A stretch of DNA of 29,902 bases from Pseudomonadota bacterium (GTDB lineage: Bacteria > Myxococcota > Myxococcia > Myxococcales > Myxococcaceae). Below, piece by piece: positions 12,814 to 20,639 of this stretch. Location of the stretch: the NCBI GenBank assembly GCA_023423535.1, contig JAFAFL010000014.1:1-29902 (forward strand). The letters are read 5' to 3'. The notes beneath the pieces were generated by a model. That model searched no databases, was not told the origin of the DNA, and was given only the letters and a program-made list of their open reading frames with translations. Position numbers and translations under genes: made by a program. Numbering within the stretch: the stretch's first letter is position 1; every line of letters starts with the position of its first letter.

Positions 12814-15800
12814 CTACGCGTCGTCCTCGTCGCCCGGCACCGTTGCGGCCGGGAACTCGCCGGTGCCTCGTCTGGCGCTGGCGGTGACGGCCAGATCCAC
12901 CACCTCGCGCAGCTGCCGGCTCACCGCGCGGAACACGCCCTTGAGCAGCTCCGGACGGTCGGAGACGAGGTCGAGGAAGTCGCGCCGGTCGATGACGAGC
13001 ACGCTGGTGTCGAGCTTCGCCACGTTCTTCGTCGGACGCGGCGCACCGTCGAGCAGGCTCACGTCGCCAAAGGCCTCACGCGCGCGCAGGGTGAGGACGC
13101 GCTCGCCCTTGCGGAAGGCCTCCACCTCGCCCGAGACGATGACGTAGAGCGCGTCGCCCGGGTCGCCCTCGTCGTAGATGAGCTCGCCGGCGCGGAAGTG
13201 CTGCTCGCGCGCGAGCTGCGCCACCGCGGCCACGTCGTCCACGTCCGACTGCGCGAAGATCTCCACGCCCTCGAGCGCGAAGAGGCGCTTCACCGTCGCA
13301 TCGCCCATGTCGTCCTCCATCGGCGGCAGGGACCACAGCCCGAGCCGCCGCGCGACGTGCCGCGCACACGCGCGAAGCACCAGATCGTCCGAATGGCACA
13401 ACAGCCCGAGCTGCTCCCCGAGCCGCCCCGCCGCGCCGAGAGGCAGCGCGCGGTGGTGACCGTCGGTCTGCTCCATCACCCACTCGCGGTCCTCTTCGTC
13501 CACGAGGTTCTCGAAGAGCTCCAGCGCGTAGGCCCGCCTGCGTGAGTCACCGCCCGCGAGGTGCTGGTGGATCCGCCGCAGCGTGCGCGCAGGGTAGAGC
13601 AGGCCCAGCAGCCAGAAGGAGAGCTCGTAGGCCTGGTCGAGCCGGTCTCCCACCGCGCGGGTGAGCAGTGCCTCGTCGCCGAGCGCCGCGCGCAGGTCCC
13701 GATACGGTTCCGCCAATCGCCGGTACACCTCGCGGCGACGGCCCAGCGCCTCCCTCACCCGCTGCCGGTCCGCCTGCAGCTCCGGCGAGACCTCCTTCAA
13801 CCGCGTCAGCGCCACGCCGATCCGGTAGTGGAGGAACGCGTCGTCGCGCACGTTGGAGAAGAGCAGCACATCGAACGCGCGCTGCGTGCCTACCTGCTTC
13901 AGCACGCGGGGAAGTTCGTAGCGGAGCGCGGAGGGCCGGGTGCGATCGTTGAGCGCGCTCTCCAGCAGCGGCACCACCGCGTCGCCGAGCAGCGCCAGGG
14001 CGTGACGTGCGTTCGCGCGCTCGTCCCGCCAGGTGAGGAACGGAAGGAGGCGCTCGGCCAGCGCGACGTAGCCGCCCTTCCCCACCGAGCGCAGCGCGAG
14101 GTTCCGCACCGAGGCGTCGCCGTCCCGCAGCGCGTGCTTCAGCGGTCCGGTCCAGCGCGGATCCGGGAAGCGGCCATAGAGGCGCGCGAGCTCGCGGCGT
14201 TCGGCGACCGGAGCGCTCTCCGCCCGCGCGGCCATGCCCTCCAGCGTCGCCAGCGCCTGCGCATCTCCCACCCGCGCGAGGCCACCCAGCGCCGCGCAGC
14301 GGGCCCCGGGATCGTCGCTGTGCACCATCAGGGGCAACAGCGCCTTTGCGCGGGCAGGCGCGAGCTGCGCGAGGGCCCACGCGGCCTCGGCCCTCGGCCT
14401 GCGCGCGTGCGAGCCGAGCACCTCTTCGAGCGCGCTGACCGACTCCACCGCGCCGCTCTGCGCCGCGAGTTGCACGCCCCGCTCCACCACGCGGTCGGAG
14501 GGATGCGAGAGCAGGAGCTGCAGGTGCGGCTTGAGGCTCTGCGCGCCACCAGCGTGCTCGAGCAGGGTCAGCGCGTTGAGCGCACGCTCCGGCTCGGGCG
14601 CGGAGAGCGCGCTGACGAGCAGGCCCTGGCTCTGGGCGTCCCAGGCGGGACGCTCGGGGGCGTCGCCCAGCTGCGACTGCAGCGCCGCCACGTACGCGGG
14701 ACGCAGGCGCCACCACGCGAGCGCGGCCACCGCGCACACCGCGAGCAGCAGCACCGCCGGCACCGGACCGGAGAGCCAGGGCGCAGCGGCGATGAGCAGG
14801 AGGCCACCGACCGCGAGGCCGCCCTTCTTCACCAGGCCATCCACCAGCGCGCGCACCCGGTCTCGCACGCCGTCAGGTAGAGGCGCGTAGAGCAGCTGCA
14901 CCGCCACCGGGACGATGGAGAGGGTGAACGCGCTCTCCACCAGCTTGAGCAGCGAGGCCGGCCACAGCGCGTCCGGCACCGCCACCACCGTCACCGCGAA
15001 CGGCAGCAGCACCGCGGGGATGAGCGCGAGGTAGCGGAGCAGGCCCAGCCGGTGAAGGAGCCGGCCGGCGAGGAGGAACTGGAACGCGGTGCAGATGAGC
15101 CCGAGCCAGAGCTGCTGGGTGCCGAAGAGCGCGGCGAGCTCGTCTTCGCTGAGGGTCCGCGAGGCGCGCTCGCGGAAGACGAAGTCCGCCAGCGGCGTGA
15201 GCACCGACAGGGCCCCCACGAGGCCCGCCAGCGCGAGCGGATAGGGGTGCGTGCGGAGGAAGCCCCACACGTCCGATTCGGCCCCCACGCGGCCCTGGGT
15301 CCCTGCAGAGGGCCTCGGCGACGCGGTGCCCTTCGTTGCCAGCGAGCCGGGCGAAGGCGCGACGTTGAGCCGGTAGTGGAAGCGGTAGGCCCACGCCGCG
15401 CCGACGAGCATGAGGCCGCCCACGCCGACCAGCGGGACCGTCCCCGTCCACCGCGCGAGGCCCTGCGAGAGCGTGCCCCCGAGGATCGCGCCGGACATCG
15501 CGAAGCCGCCGATGAGGGTGAACGCGCGCCGCGACTCGCGCGGATCGAAGGCGTCTCCCATCGCGCCCCAGAAGACGATCGCCAGCAGCGTCGTGAAGCT
15601 CTCCGCGAAGAGGTAGAGCAGCAGCGCCGAGGACGAGAGCCCGAGCCACAGCGCGCCGCAGATGAGCGAGGCCACGCCCGCGCCGACGAGCGCCAGCCGC
15701 AGCGGCTCCTTGCGAGAGCGCCTCCCCAGCACCGCTGCCAGAGCGGTCACCGCCGCGGTCAATGCGGCCGAGCCGACGTAGAGGTAGGGCAGCGCCTCGG

Positions 15801-15918
15801 GACGGAAGCGCGCGACGACGAGCGCGTTCGCCGCCGGCTTGAGCAGCGTCACCGCCGCGAGGAAGCAGATCTGGAACGCCGCCGCCGGCGCGATGCGCTG
15901 GAAGGTCAGCGACGACAC
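12814..15918 (-). CDS. MFS/nucleotide-transporter-like protein with HEAT repeats and cyclic-nucleotide-binding domain
   Basis: 1034 residues from a GTG. Residues 1-415 hold about a dozen hydrophobic segments in an MFS-like arrangement that recalls ATP/ADP translocase (Npt/Tlc) proteins. Residues 435-750 are helical HEAT-like repeats (SDRVVERGVQLAAQSGAVES, SDDPGARCAALGGLARVGDA). Residues 873-1010 form a cyclic-nucleotide-binding domain: FRAGELIYDEGDPGDALYVI, VSGEVEAF and FGDVSLLDGAPRPTKNVAKL. In the phosphate-binding cassette the usual FGE-x-ALL-x-x-x-x-R-x-A becomes FGD...R-P-T, so cAMP binding is uncertain. The start is 7 bp after the stop of the lipoprotein gene, at the end of the bactofilin/pyrE run. 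The transported substrate is unknown, and the soluble domains may sense a signal. Confidence 0.82.
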   Translation of the reverse strand: MSSLTFQRIAPAAAFQICFLAAVTLLKPAANALVVARFRPEALPYLYVGSAALTAAVTALAAVLGRRSRKEPLRLALVGAGVASLICGALWLGLSSSALLLYLFAESFTTLLAIVFWGAMGDAFDPRESRRAFTLIGGFAMSGAILGGTLSQGLARWTGTVPLVGVGGLMLVGAAWAYRFHYRLNVAPSPGSLATKGTASPRPSAGTQGRVGAESDVWGFLRTHPYPLALAGLVGALSVLTPLADFVFRERASRTLSEDELAALFGTQQLWLGLICTAFQFLLAGRLLHRLGLLRYLALIPAVLLPFAVTVVAVPDALWPASLLKLVESAFTLSIVPVAVQLLYAPLPDGVRDRVRALVDGLVKKGGLAVGGLLLIAAAPWLSGPVPAVLLLAVCAVAALAWWRLRPAYVAALQSQLGDAPERPAWDAQSQGLLVSALSAPEPERALNALTLLEHAGGAQSLKPHLQLLLSHPSDRVVERGVQLAAQSGAVESVSALEEVLGSHARRPRAEAAWALAQLAPARAKALLPLMVHSDDPGARCAALGGLARVGDAQALATLEGMAARAESAPVAERRELARLYGRFPDPRWTGPLKHALRDGDASVRNLALRSVGKGGYVALAERLLPFLTWRDERANARHALALLGDAVVPLLESALNDRTRPSALRYELPRVLKQVGTQRAFDVLLFSNVRDDAFLHYRIGVALTRLKEVSPELQADRQRVREALGRRREVYRRLAEPYRDLRAALGDEALLTRAVGDRLDQAYELSFWLLGLLYPARTLRRIHQHLAGGDSRRRAYALELFENLVDEEDREWVMEQTDGHHRALPLGAAGRLGEQLGLLCHSDDLVLRACARHVARRLGLWSLPPMEDDMGDATVKRLFALEGVEIFAQSDVDDVAAVAQLAREQHFRAGELIYDEGDPGDALYVIVSGEVEAFRKGERVLTLRAREAFGDVSLLDGAPRPTKNVAKLDTSVLVIDRRDFLDLVSDRPELLKGVFRAVSRQLREVVDLAVTASARRGTGEFPAATVPGDEDDA

Positions 15919-15925
15919 GAGACAC

Positions 15926-16573
15926 CTACTCCGCGCGCGTCTTCAGGTCGGCCCGGCCGAGCGTGGAGGCCACCCGCAAGGTGAGATCCTTCGTGCCGTC
16001 CGGCAGTGAAGGCGAGCCGTCCGGCAGACGCCGGGGGAACATCACGCGGTAGCGGACCCAGAACTCGCCCATGTACGGGTAGAGGGCGCGGGCGTCCTGG
16101 TTCACCCGCTGCACGCGCAGGACCTCGGACGGCAAGAGCTCCACCGTGTCCGTGCGCAGCGCGATCCGCCAGATGCTGTTCTTGCGATCGAAGTCGTCGA
16201 AGCGCGGTTCGCGGGTCCAGGTGCCCAGCTCGAAGACGTGGAACTGCTCCCACTCCGCGCGCTCTTCGGCGAGGAGCTTCTCCACCTCCTCCTTGCTCTG
16301 CGACTTGAACTGCGCCACCCGCTCCACGCGCGCCTTGCGGAACTCCCACGACTGGTAGGTCGCGCCCGCGAAGAGCTGCGTGTCGAAGCCGGTGTACACC
16401 TCGCCGGTGCCGGTGAAGCGACCCAGCACGTCCTTGTAGCCGCGCTCCGCCTCGCCGTCCGCCAGCCGGGGCGGAGGATCGCCGATCGTCGGCGGACCGC
16501 TCTTGCAGCCGGTCGCGGAGATGAGGAGGAGCAGTGCGGTCAGGGAGAGCAGCGCGGTGCGCAGGGGGCTCAT
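15926..16573 (-). CDS. Putative lipoprotein, unknown function
   Basis: 215 residues. The N-terminus MSPLRTALLSLTALLLLISA ends in TGC, giving a lipobox with Cys23. The mature part is charged and strand/helix mixed, with a coiled-coil-like stretch around 85-110 (KSQSKEEVEKLLAEERAEWE). I recognise no domain. Its ATG overlaps the pyrE stop (ATGA), so translation is coupled to pyrE, and the transporter-like gene follows after 7 bp. Periplasmic or outer-membrane anchoring is inferred from the lipobox. Confidence 0.8.
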   Translation of the reverse strand: MSPLRTALLSLTALLLLISATGCKSGPPTIGDPPPRLADGEAERGYKDVLGRFTGTGEVYTGFDTQLFAGATYQSWEFRKARVERVAQFKSQSKEEVEKLLAEERAEWEQFHVFELGTWTREPRFDDFDRKNSIWRIALRTDTVELLPSEVLRVQRVNQDARALYPYMGEFWVRYRVMFPRRLPDGSPSLPDGTKDLTLRVASTLGRADLKTRAE

Positions 16574-17136
16574 GGGATGAAGTCCTTCCGCGTGAAGAGC
16601 GCGGTCAGCGCCACGCCCTGCGCCTCGATCGCCTCGCGCCCGCCCTCGAGCCGGTCCACCAGCGCGAAGATCCGCGAGACCTTCAGGCCCTCGGCGCGCA
16701 CGCGCTCCACCGCCTTCAGCGAGGAGCCGCCGGTGGTGACCACGTCCTCCACCACCGCGACCTCCGAGCGGTCCTCCAGCAGCGAGCGGCCCTCGATCCA
16801 GGCGCCGGTGCCATGGCCCTTGGGCTCCTTGCGCACGATGAACGCGGGGATGGGCCAGCCGGCGAGGTAGCTCACCGTGCTCACCGCCGAGGCCAGCGGA
16901 TCCGCGCCGAGCGTCAGGCCTCCGGCCGCGCGCGCGTTCGGCGTGTCGCGACGGATCGCCTCGAGGAAGAGCCGGCCGATGAGCCAGTGCCCCTCCGCGG
17001 TGAGCGCCGTCTTCTTGCAGTCGATGTAGAAGTCCGACTCGAGGCCGGACGACAGCTTCACCTTGCGCCGCTCGAACGAGAGCTGCGTCAGGAGCTCCAA
17101 CAGCCGCGCCCGATCCCGGGCGAACGCTTCGGTCAC
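16570..17136 (-). CDS. pyrE: Orotate phosphoribosyltransferase
   Basis: 188 residues. The PRPP-binding loop VAVVEDVVTTGGSS (126-139) is intact, with the upstream substrate blocks SGLESDFYIDCKK (30-42) and FIVRKEPKGHGT (99-110). The enzyme joins orotate and PRPP to form OMP in de novo pyrimidine synthesis. The start is GTG and overlaps the padC stop as GTGA; its own stop overlaps the next ATG. This tight coupling to a chromosome-segregation scaffold gene is unusual, and no other pyr gene is nearby. Confidence 0.95.
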   Translation of the reverse strand: MTEAFARDRARLLELLTQLSFERRKVKLSSGLESDFYIDCKKTALTAEGHWLIGRLFLEAIRRDTPNARAAGGLTLGADPLASAVSTVSYLAGWPIPAFIVRKEPKGHGTGAWIEGRSLLEDRSEVAVVEDVVTTGGSSLKAVERVRAEGLKVSRIFALVDRLEGGREAIEAQGVALTALFTRKDFIP

Positions 17137-18209
17137 CGTCTCCCCTCCAGATACGTCACCAGCTCGGACGAGTAGCGCAGCTGCTCGAGGAGCTGGTCCT
17201 GCCGCACGCGGTCGAGCGAGTCGAACGCCTCCGCCAGCAGCGAGAGATCCTGGTTCAGCTCACCGAGCCGCACCGTCACGTCCTGCGCGAGCTCGTCCGC
17301 GTCGACCTCCTGGTCGCCCACGGTCTCCGGCGCGAGGTCGTCCTCCGGCTGCAGCGCCTTCTCCAACATCGAGCGGATGGACGGCGACAGACGGCCCTGG
17401 CTCTTCAGCCGCGCCTTCACCGTCTCCAGCTCGTGCGGCTCCACCGGGCGCGCGTGGATCGCCGAGACGAGCGCCATCAGCAGCGCGTCCTCGTCCGAGA
17501 GGTTCGTGTGCAGCCGCGCCAGCACGCGGTCACGCTGGAGGAAACGCAGCGCCGCCACGCGACGGAAGCCGCAGATGATCTGGAAGCGGTCGGGCGGCTT
17601 GAGGCGCACGTCCACCGGGAAGAGCTGTCCCAGCCGCGCGATGTCCGTGGCCAGCAGCGAGAGGTCGCCCTCCTCGCGGATCTGGAAGGTGGCGTCGTCG
17701 TCGATCTTGTCGATCGCGATCATCGCCGGGGCGACCGGGTGATGGCGCATGCGCGGGAAGTCAGGCAGCGGCGGCGCCTCGGGAGGCTCCGGCGGAGGCG
17801 CGGGCTCGGGCGTGGTCGGCGTCGACGGAAGGGGCTCTTCGGGAGGGAGCGGTCCGCCCGTCTCCTCCGCGATGAGCGGAAAAGGCGCCGAGGCGTCCGC
17901 GACGATCACGTTCTGCACGGGCGCGGGTTCCGAGGGGATGTCGGCGATGGGCGCTTCGGTCGCCTGGGCCTGCACGGCCTCGAGCGCGACGTTCTGCGCG
18001 GGCGCGCTCGCGGCCGGTTCATTCGACGGCGGCGGCGAGGGCACGAGCACCGCGGTGGTCACCGCGACCACCTGCTGCTCGTTGCTGTCGGAGGGGGTGG
18101 CTGTCGCGAGGCCTTCGCCCGTCGCCTCCGACGCTGCTGCTGCGGGATCGGCGACCGGGGCCTGGGGCTCGTCGTGTTCCACGTTCATGCGGCGCGTAGA
18201 GTGCCCCAT
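17133..18209 (-). CDS. padC: ParB-like bactofilin-associated protein (PadC homologue)
   Basis: 358 residues. Residues 1-155 are low-complexity, rich in Ala/Pro/Glu. Residues 160-250 form a ParB/Srx-type domain with the box GFRRVAAL at 214-221 (ParB proteins usually have GERR) and a preceding LSLLATDIARLGQLFPVDVR. Residues 255-358 are helical. In M. xanthus, PadC binds CTP and tethers ParA to bactofilin filaments in the subpolar region; the position directly after three bactofilin genes matches that cluster. There is no clear HTH domain of canonical ParB, so centromere binding is not expected. The start at 18209 has GGAGG ten bases upstream; an ATG at 18188 is possible. Confidence 0.85.
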   Translation of the reverse strand: MGHSTRRMNVEHDEPQAPVADPAAAASEATGEGLATATPSDSNEQQVVAVTTAVLVPSPPPSNEPAASAPAQNVALEAVQAQATEAPIADIPSEPAPVQNVIVADASAPFPLIAEETGGPLPPEEPLPSTPTTPEPAPPPEPPEAPPLPDFPRMRHHPVAPAMIAIDKIDDDATFQIREEGDLSLLATDIARLGQLFPVDVRLKPPDRFQIICGFRRVAALRFLQRDRVLARLHTNLSDEDALLMALVSAIHARPVEPHELETVKARLKSQGRLSPSIRSMLEKALQPEDDLAPETVGDQEVDADELAQDVTVRLGELNQDLSLLAEAFDSLDRVRQDQLLEQLRYSSELVTYLEGRR

Positions 18210-18284
18210 GGGGCCGCGCCCTCCAAGTGGGTGAATCTCCTCAGGTTCCCGGAGCGAAGGCGAGGCCCTCGCTCTGTCGCCTGG

Positions 18285-18986
18285 TCAGCGTCCCTTCTTG
18301 CGGAGGACGACCTTCTTCTTCGCTGCGCCCACGGTGGGAGCGCTCGGCGGCAGCGGCCGGTTCTCCGGACGGGGCGGCGGCGGGGGCGGCTTCGAGGCTG
18401 AAGCGCCGGATTCGCTGCGGCGGGTCTCCACGCGCGCGGGCGGCGGAGGCGGACGCGGCGGACCGTCACCACGGCCACGGGACTCACCGCTGGCGGGCGC
18501 GGTGATGGTCGGACGGGCAGGAGGAGCAGGCGGACGGGCGCTCTCTGCACGTCCCTCCGCGCCACCGCGATTGCCGGTCTGCGCAGGGCGCGCCGGACGA
18601 TCCGCGGGCTCCGCGTTGCCCATGTCGATGCTGCCGCGGAAGGACGCGCCGTCCACGAGGATCACCCGCGGCGCGCGGATGTCGCCGACCATGCGGCCTT
18701 CGCGGGTGAGCTCCACGCTCTCGGTCGCGGTGACGTTGCCCACCACCACGCCGCTGATGATCGCGTTGCGAACGGAGACCTCGGCCTTCACCACGCCGGA
18801 CGCCTCGACCACGAGCGTCTTCGTCAGCGAGAGCTCACCCTCCACGCGCCCGAGCACCGTGAGGTCCTCGTCGCCGGAGAGCCTGCCGCTGATGAGGATC
18901 GACGGGCCGATCACGGTGGGATCACGACCGTTCGCGTTGGCGTTGGCGCCCGCAGCGCCTGCCTTCAGAGCCGGACCGGTGGCCAT
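18285..18986 (-). CDS. bacP: Bactofilin with long Pro/Arg-rich C-terminal tail (BacP-like)
   Basis: 233 residues. A short Gly/Ala/Asn-rich N-terminus precedes the bactofilin beta-helix domain at about 24-122 (VIGPSILISGRLSGDEDLTV, NAIISGVVVGNVTATESVEL, VGDIRAPRVILVDGASFRGS). The tail (123-233) is disordered, rich in Pro and Arg, and ends in KKKVVLRKKGR. Bactofilins polymerise without nucleotide. In M. xanthus, BacP has the longer tail and also takes part in polar positioning of a GTPase for type IV pili. It follows bacO by 3 bp and precedes padC. The assignment to BacP rests on tail length and gene order. Confidence 0.88.
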   Translation of the reverse strand: MATGPALKAGAAGANANANGRDPTVIGPSILISGRLSGDEDLTVLGRVEGELSLTKTLVVEASGVVKAEVSVRNAIISGVVVGNVTATESVELTREGRMVGDIRAPRVILVDGASFRGSIDMGNAEPADRPARPAQTGNRGGAEGRAESARPPAPPARPTITAPASGESRGRGDGPPRPPPPPARVETRRSESGASASKPPPPPPRPENRPLPPSAPTVGAAKKKVVLRKKGR

Positions 18987-18989
18987 GGC

Positions 18990-19316
18990 TCAGCGGCCGC
19001 CCTTCACGTCCATGTCGACGTTGCCCTTGAACGAGGCCCCGTCGGCAATGAGGATCCGCGGAGCGCGGATGTCGCCCACCACGCGGCAGTCCGCGCGCAG
19101 CTCCACGCGGGCCGAGGCGTTGATGTTCCCCGTCACCCGTCCGCCGATCTCGACGTTCTGGGTCTCGATGTCGGCCTCCACCACGCCGGAGCCCTCCACG
19201 CGGAGGCTCTCCTTCAGCGAGATGCGCCCCTTCACCGTCCCCTGAATCACCAGATCCTCGTCGCCGGAGATCTCTCCGTCGATGACGATGCTGGAACCGA
19301 TCACCGTGTTCGCCAT
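18990..19316 (-). CDS. bacO: Bactofilin, short form (BacO-like)
   Basis: 108 residues, essentially one bactofilin domain: VIGSSIVIDGEISGDEDLVI, GRISLKESLRVEGSGVVEAD, VGDIRAPRILIADGASFKGN. No long terminal extensions. It would co-assemble with the neighbouring bactofilins into a cytoskeletal scaffold. The gene lies 21 bp after bacN and 3 bp before bacP. Confidence 0.9.
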   Translation of the reverse strand: MANTVIGSSIVIDGEISGDEDLVIQGTVKGRISLKESLRVEGSGVVEADIETQNVEIGGRVTGNINASARVELRADCRVVGDIRAPRILIADGASFKGNVDMDVKGGR

Positions 19317-19337
19317 GTCGTCCCTCCCCGGCCCTCG

Positions 19338-19673
19338 TTAGAGGTCGTCCGGGAGCTTCACGTCCATCTCGATCGTGCCGTTGAACACGGCGCCGTCCTC
19401 GATCACCACGCGCGGGGCCTTGATGTCGCCCGACACGCGCGCCGCCGAGTTGATCGCCACCCGCGTCCCGGCGTCGATGTTTCCCGCCGCCTCGCCACGG
19501 ATGGTGAGCTGATCCACGCGGATGTCGGCCTGCACGTTGCCGGTGGACTCGATGGTCAGGTGATTCTTGAGGTTCACCTGCCCCTCCACCCGCCCCTCGA
19601 TCACCAGATCCTCGCCTCCGGTGAGACTGCCGCGGATGACGATTCCCTTCCCGATGACCGTCTGCTCAGCCAT
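19338..19673 (-). CDS. bacN: Bactofilin, short form (BacN-like)
   Basis: 111 residues, a single bactofilin domain: VIGKGIVIRGSLTGGEDLVI, NLKNHLTIESTGNVQADIRV, SGDIKAPRVVIEDGAVFNGT. First of three bactofilin genes in tandem, 35 bp after the hydrolase stop. The three paralogues share the GDI(R/K)APR motif near the end of the domain and probably arose by local duplication. Confidence 0.9.
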   Translation of the reverse strand: MAEQTVIGKGIVIRGSLTGGEDLVIEGRVEGQVNLKNHLTIESTGNVQADIRVDQLTIRGEAAGNIDAGTRVAINSAARVSGDIKAPRVVIEDGAVFNGTIEMDVKLPDDL

Positions 19674-19708
19674 TCATCCCCTCGCCTGAAAACGCGCGGC
19701 ACCGTACG

Positions 19709-20545
19709 TCACAGGTGCTTCGAAAGCCACGCCGAAATGTCCCGGAACACCTCCTCGCGGCCGAGGTCGTTCATGGGCTCGTGCAGCATCCCGGGATACT
19801 CCTTGAAGGTCTTGTCCTTCGACCCGGCGCGCTCGAACAGGGTGTGCGCGGCGGAGGGCGCGGCGACGGTGTCCCCGCTTCCGCAGAACATGAAGAACGG
19901 CGCCTCCAGCGTTGCCGCATCGCGCATCGCCTCGGCCTGCGCGCGGTTGGACTCCTCGAACCAGCGCGGGGTGACCTTGCGGTTGTAGAGGGGATCCTTC
20001 TGCACCTGGCGCAGCAGCTCCGGATCGCGCGTGAGCTGCTCCAGCTTGATCTCGCTCGCCACCGGAAGCCACGGCACCACGCGGCCCACCGCCTTCGCCG
20101 CGAGCACCTTGATCTTCGGCGGCACGATCGCGAGCTGCAGGTAGGGCGCGCTGAGGATCATCCCCTCGAGGCCCTGCGGCCGCCCGCGCTGCCACACCAG
20201 CGCCATCAGCGCGCCATGGCTGTGCGCAAGGAGGAACGTCTTCTTGCCCTCCGCCCGCGCGCGCACCCGGCTCCAGAAGTCCTCGAGGTCGTGGAGGTAC
20301 TCGTGGAAGCGATCGACGTGACCGCGCCGTCCGCCGCTCTGCCCGTGGCCGCGGTAGTCGAACGCGTGCACCGCGTAGCCGTCCGCGACGAGCGCGTCGA
20401 TCACCGTGCGGTAGCGGCCGCAGTGATCCGCGTAGCCGTGCACGATGGCGACGTGCGCCTTCGGCTCGCTCTCCGGGGCCTCGAACTCCCAGAAGAGCCG
20501 CAGGTTGTCTCTCGCGCTGAAGAAGCCTTCCTCGTGGCGTGCCAT
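19709..20545 (-). CDS. Alpha/beta hydrolase, monoacylglycerol-lipase type
   Basis: 278 residues. The alpha/beta-hydrolase core is complete: HVAIVHGYADHCGRY (oxyanion region), FDYRGHGQSGG, the nucleophile elbow AHSHGA with Ser109, Asp225 in CGSGDTVAAP and His255 in PGMLHEPMND. The layout fits monoacylglycerol lipase/lysophospholipase proteins. The elbow has Ala in place of the usual first Gly of GxSxG. No signal peptide, so it is probably cytoplasmic. It heads the minus-strand run that continues into the bactofilins. A GGGGAGGGG ribosome site precedes the ATG, and a palindrome lies in the leader (20564-20591). Confidence 0.88.
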   Translation of the reverse strand: MARHEEGFFSARDNLRLFWEFEAPESEPKAHVAIVHGYADHCGRYRTVIDALVADGYAVHAFDYRGHGQSGGRRGHVDRFHEYLHDLEDFWSRVRARAEGKKTFLLAHSHGALMALVWQRGRPQGLEGMILSAPYLQLAIVPPKIKVLAAKAVGRVVPWLPVASEIKLEQLTRDPELLRQVQKDPLYNRKVTPRWFEESNRAQAEAMRDAATLEAPFFMFCGSGDTVAAPSAAHTLFERAGSKDKTFKEYPGMLHEPMNDLGREEVFRDISAWLSKHL

Positions 20546-20563
20546 GGCGTCGCGTTCCCCTCC

Positions 20564-20591
20564 CCGAGCCGCGCACGTGCGCGAGCCTCGG
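20564..20591. repeat. Palindrome in the leader of the hydrolase-bactofilin run
   Basis: A perfect 14-bp palindrome, CGCGCACGTGCGCG (20570-20583), is flanked by CCGAG (20564-20568) and CTCGG (20587-20591). It lies 19-46 bp upstream of the hydrolase ATG and 49 bp after the stop of the giant gene. It may be an operator for the downstream genes or the stem of a terminator for the upstream gene; there is no T-tract. Confidence 0.5.
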
Positions 20592-20639
20592 AAGGGCGCG
20601 GACCTTAGCCGCGCGGTGGGCGCGCGTCACCGATTGGAC

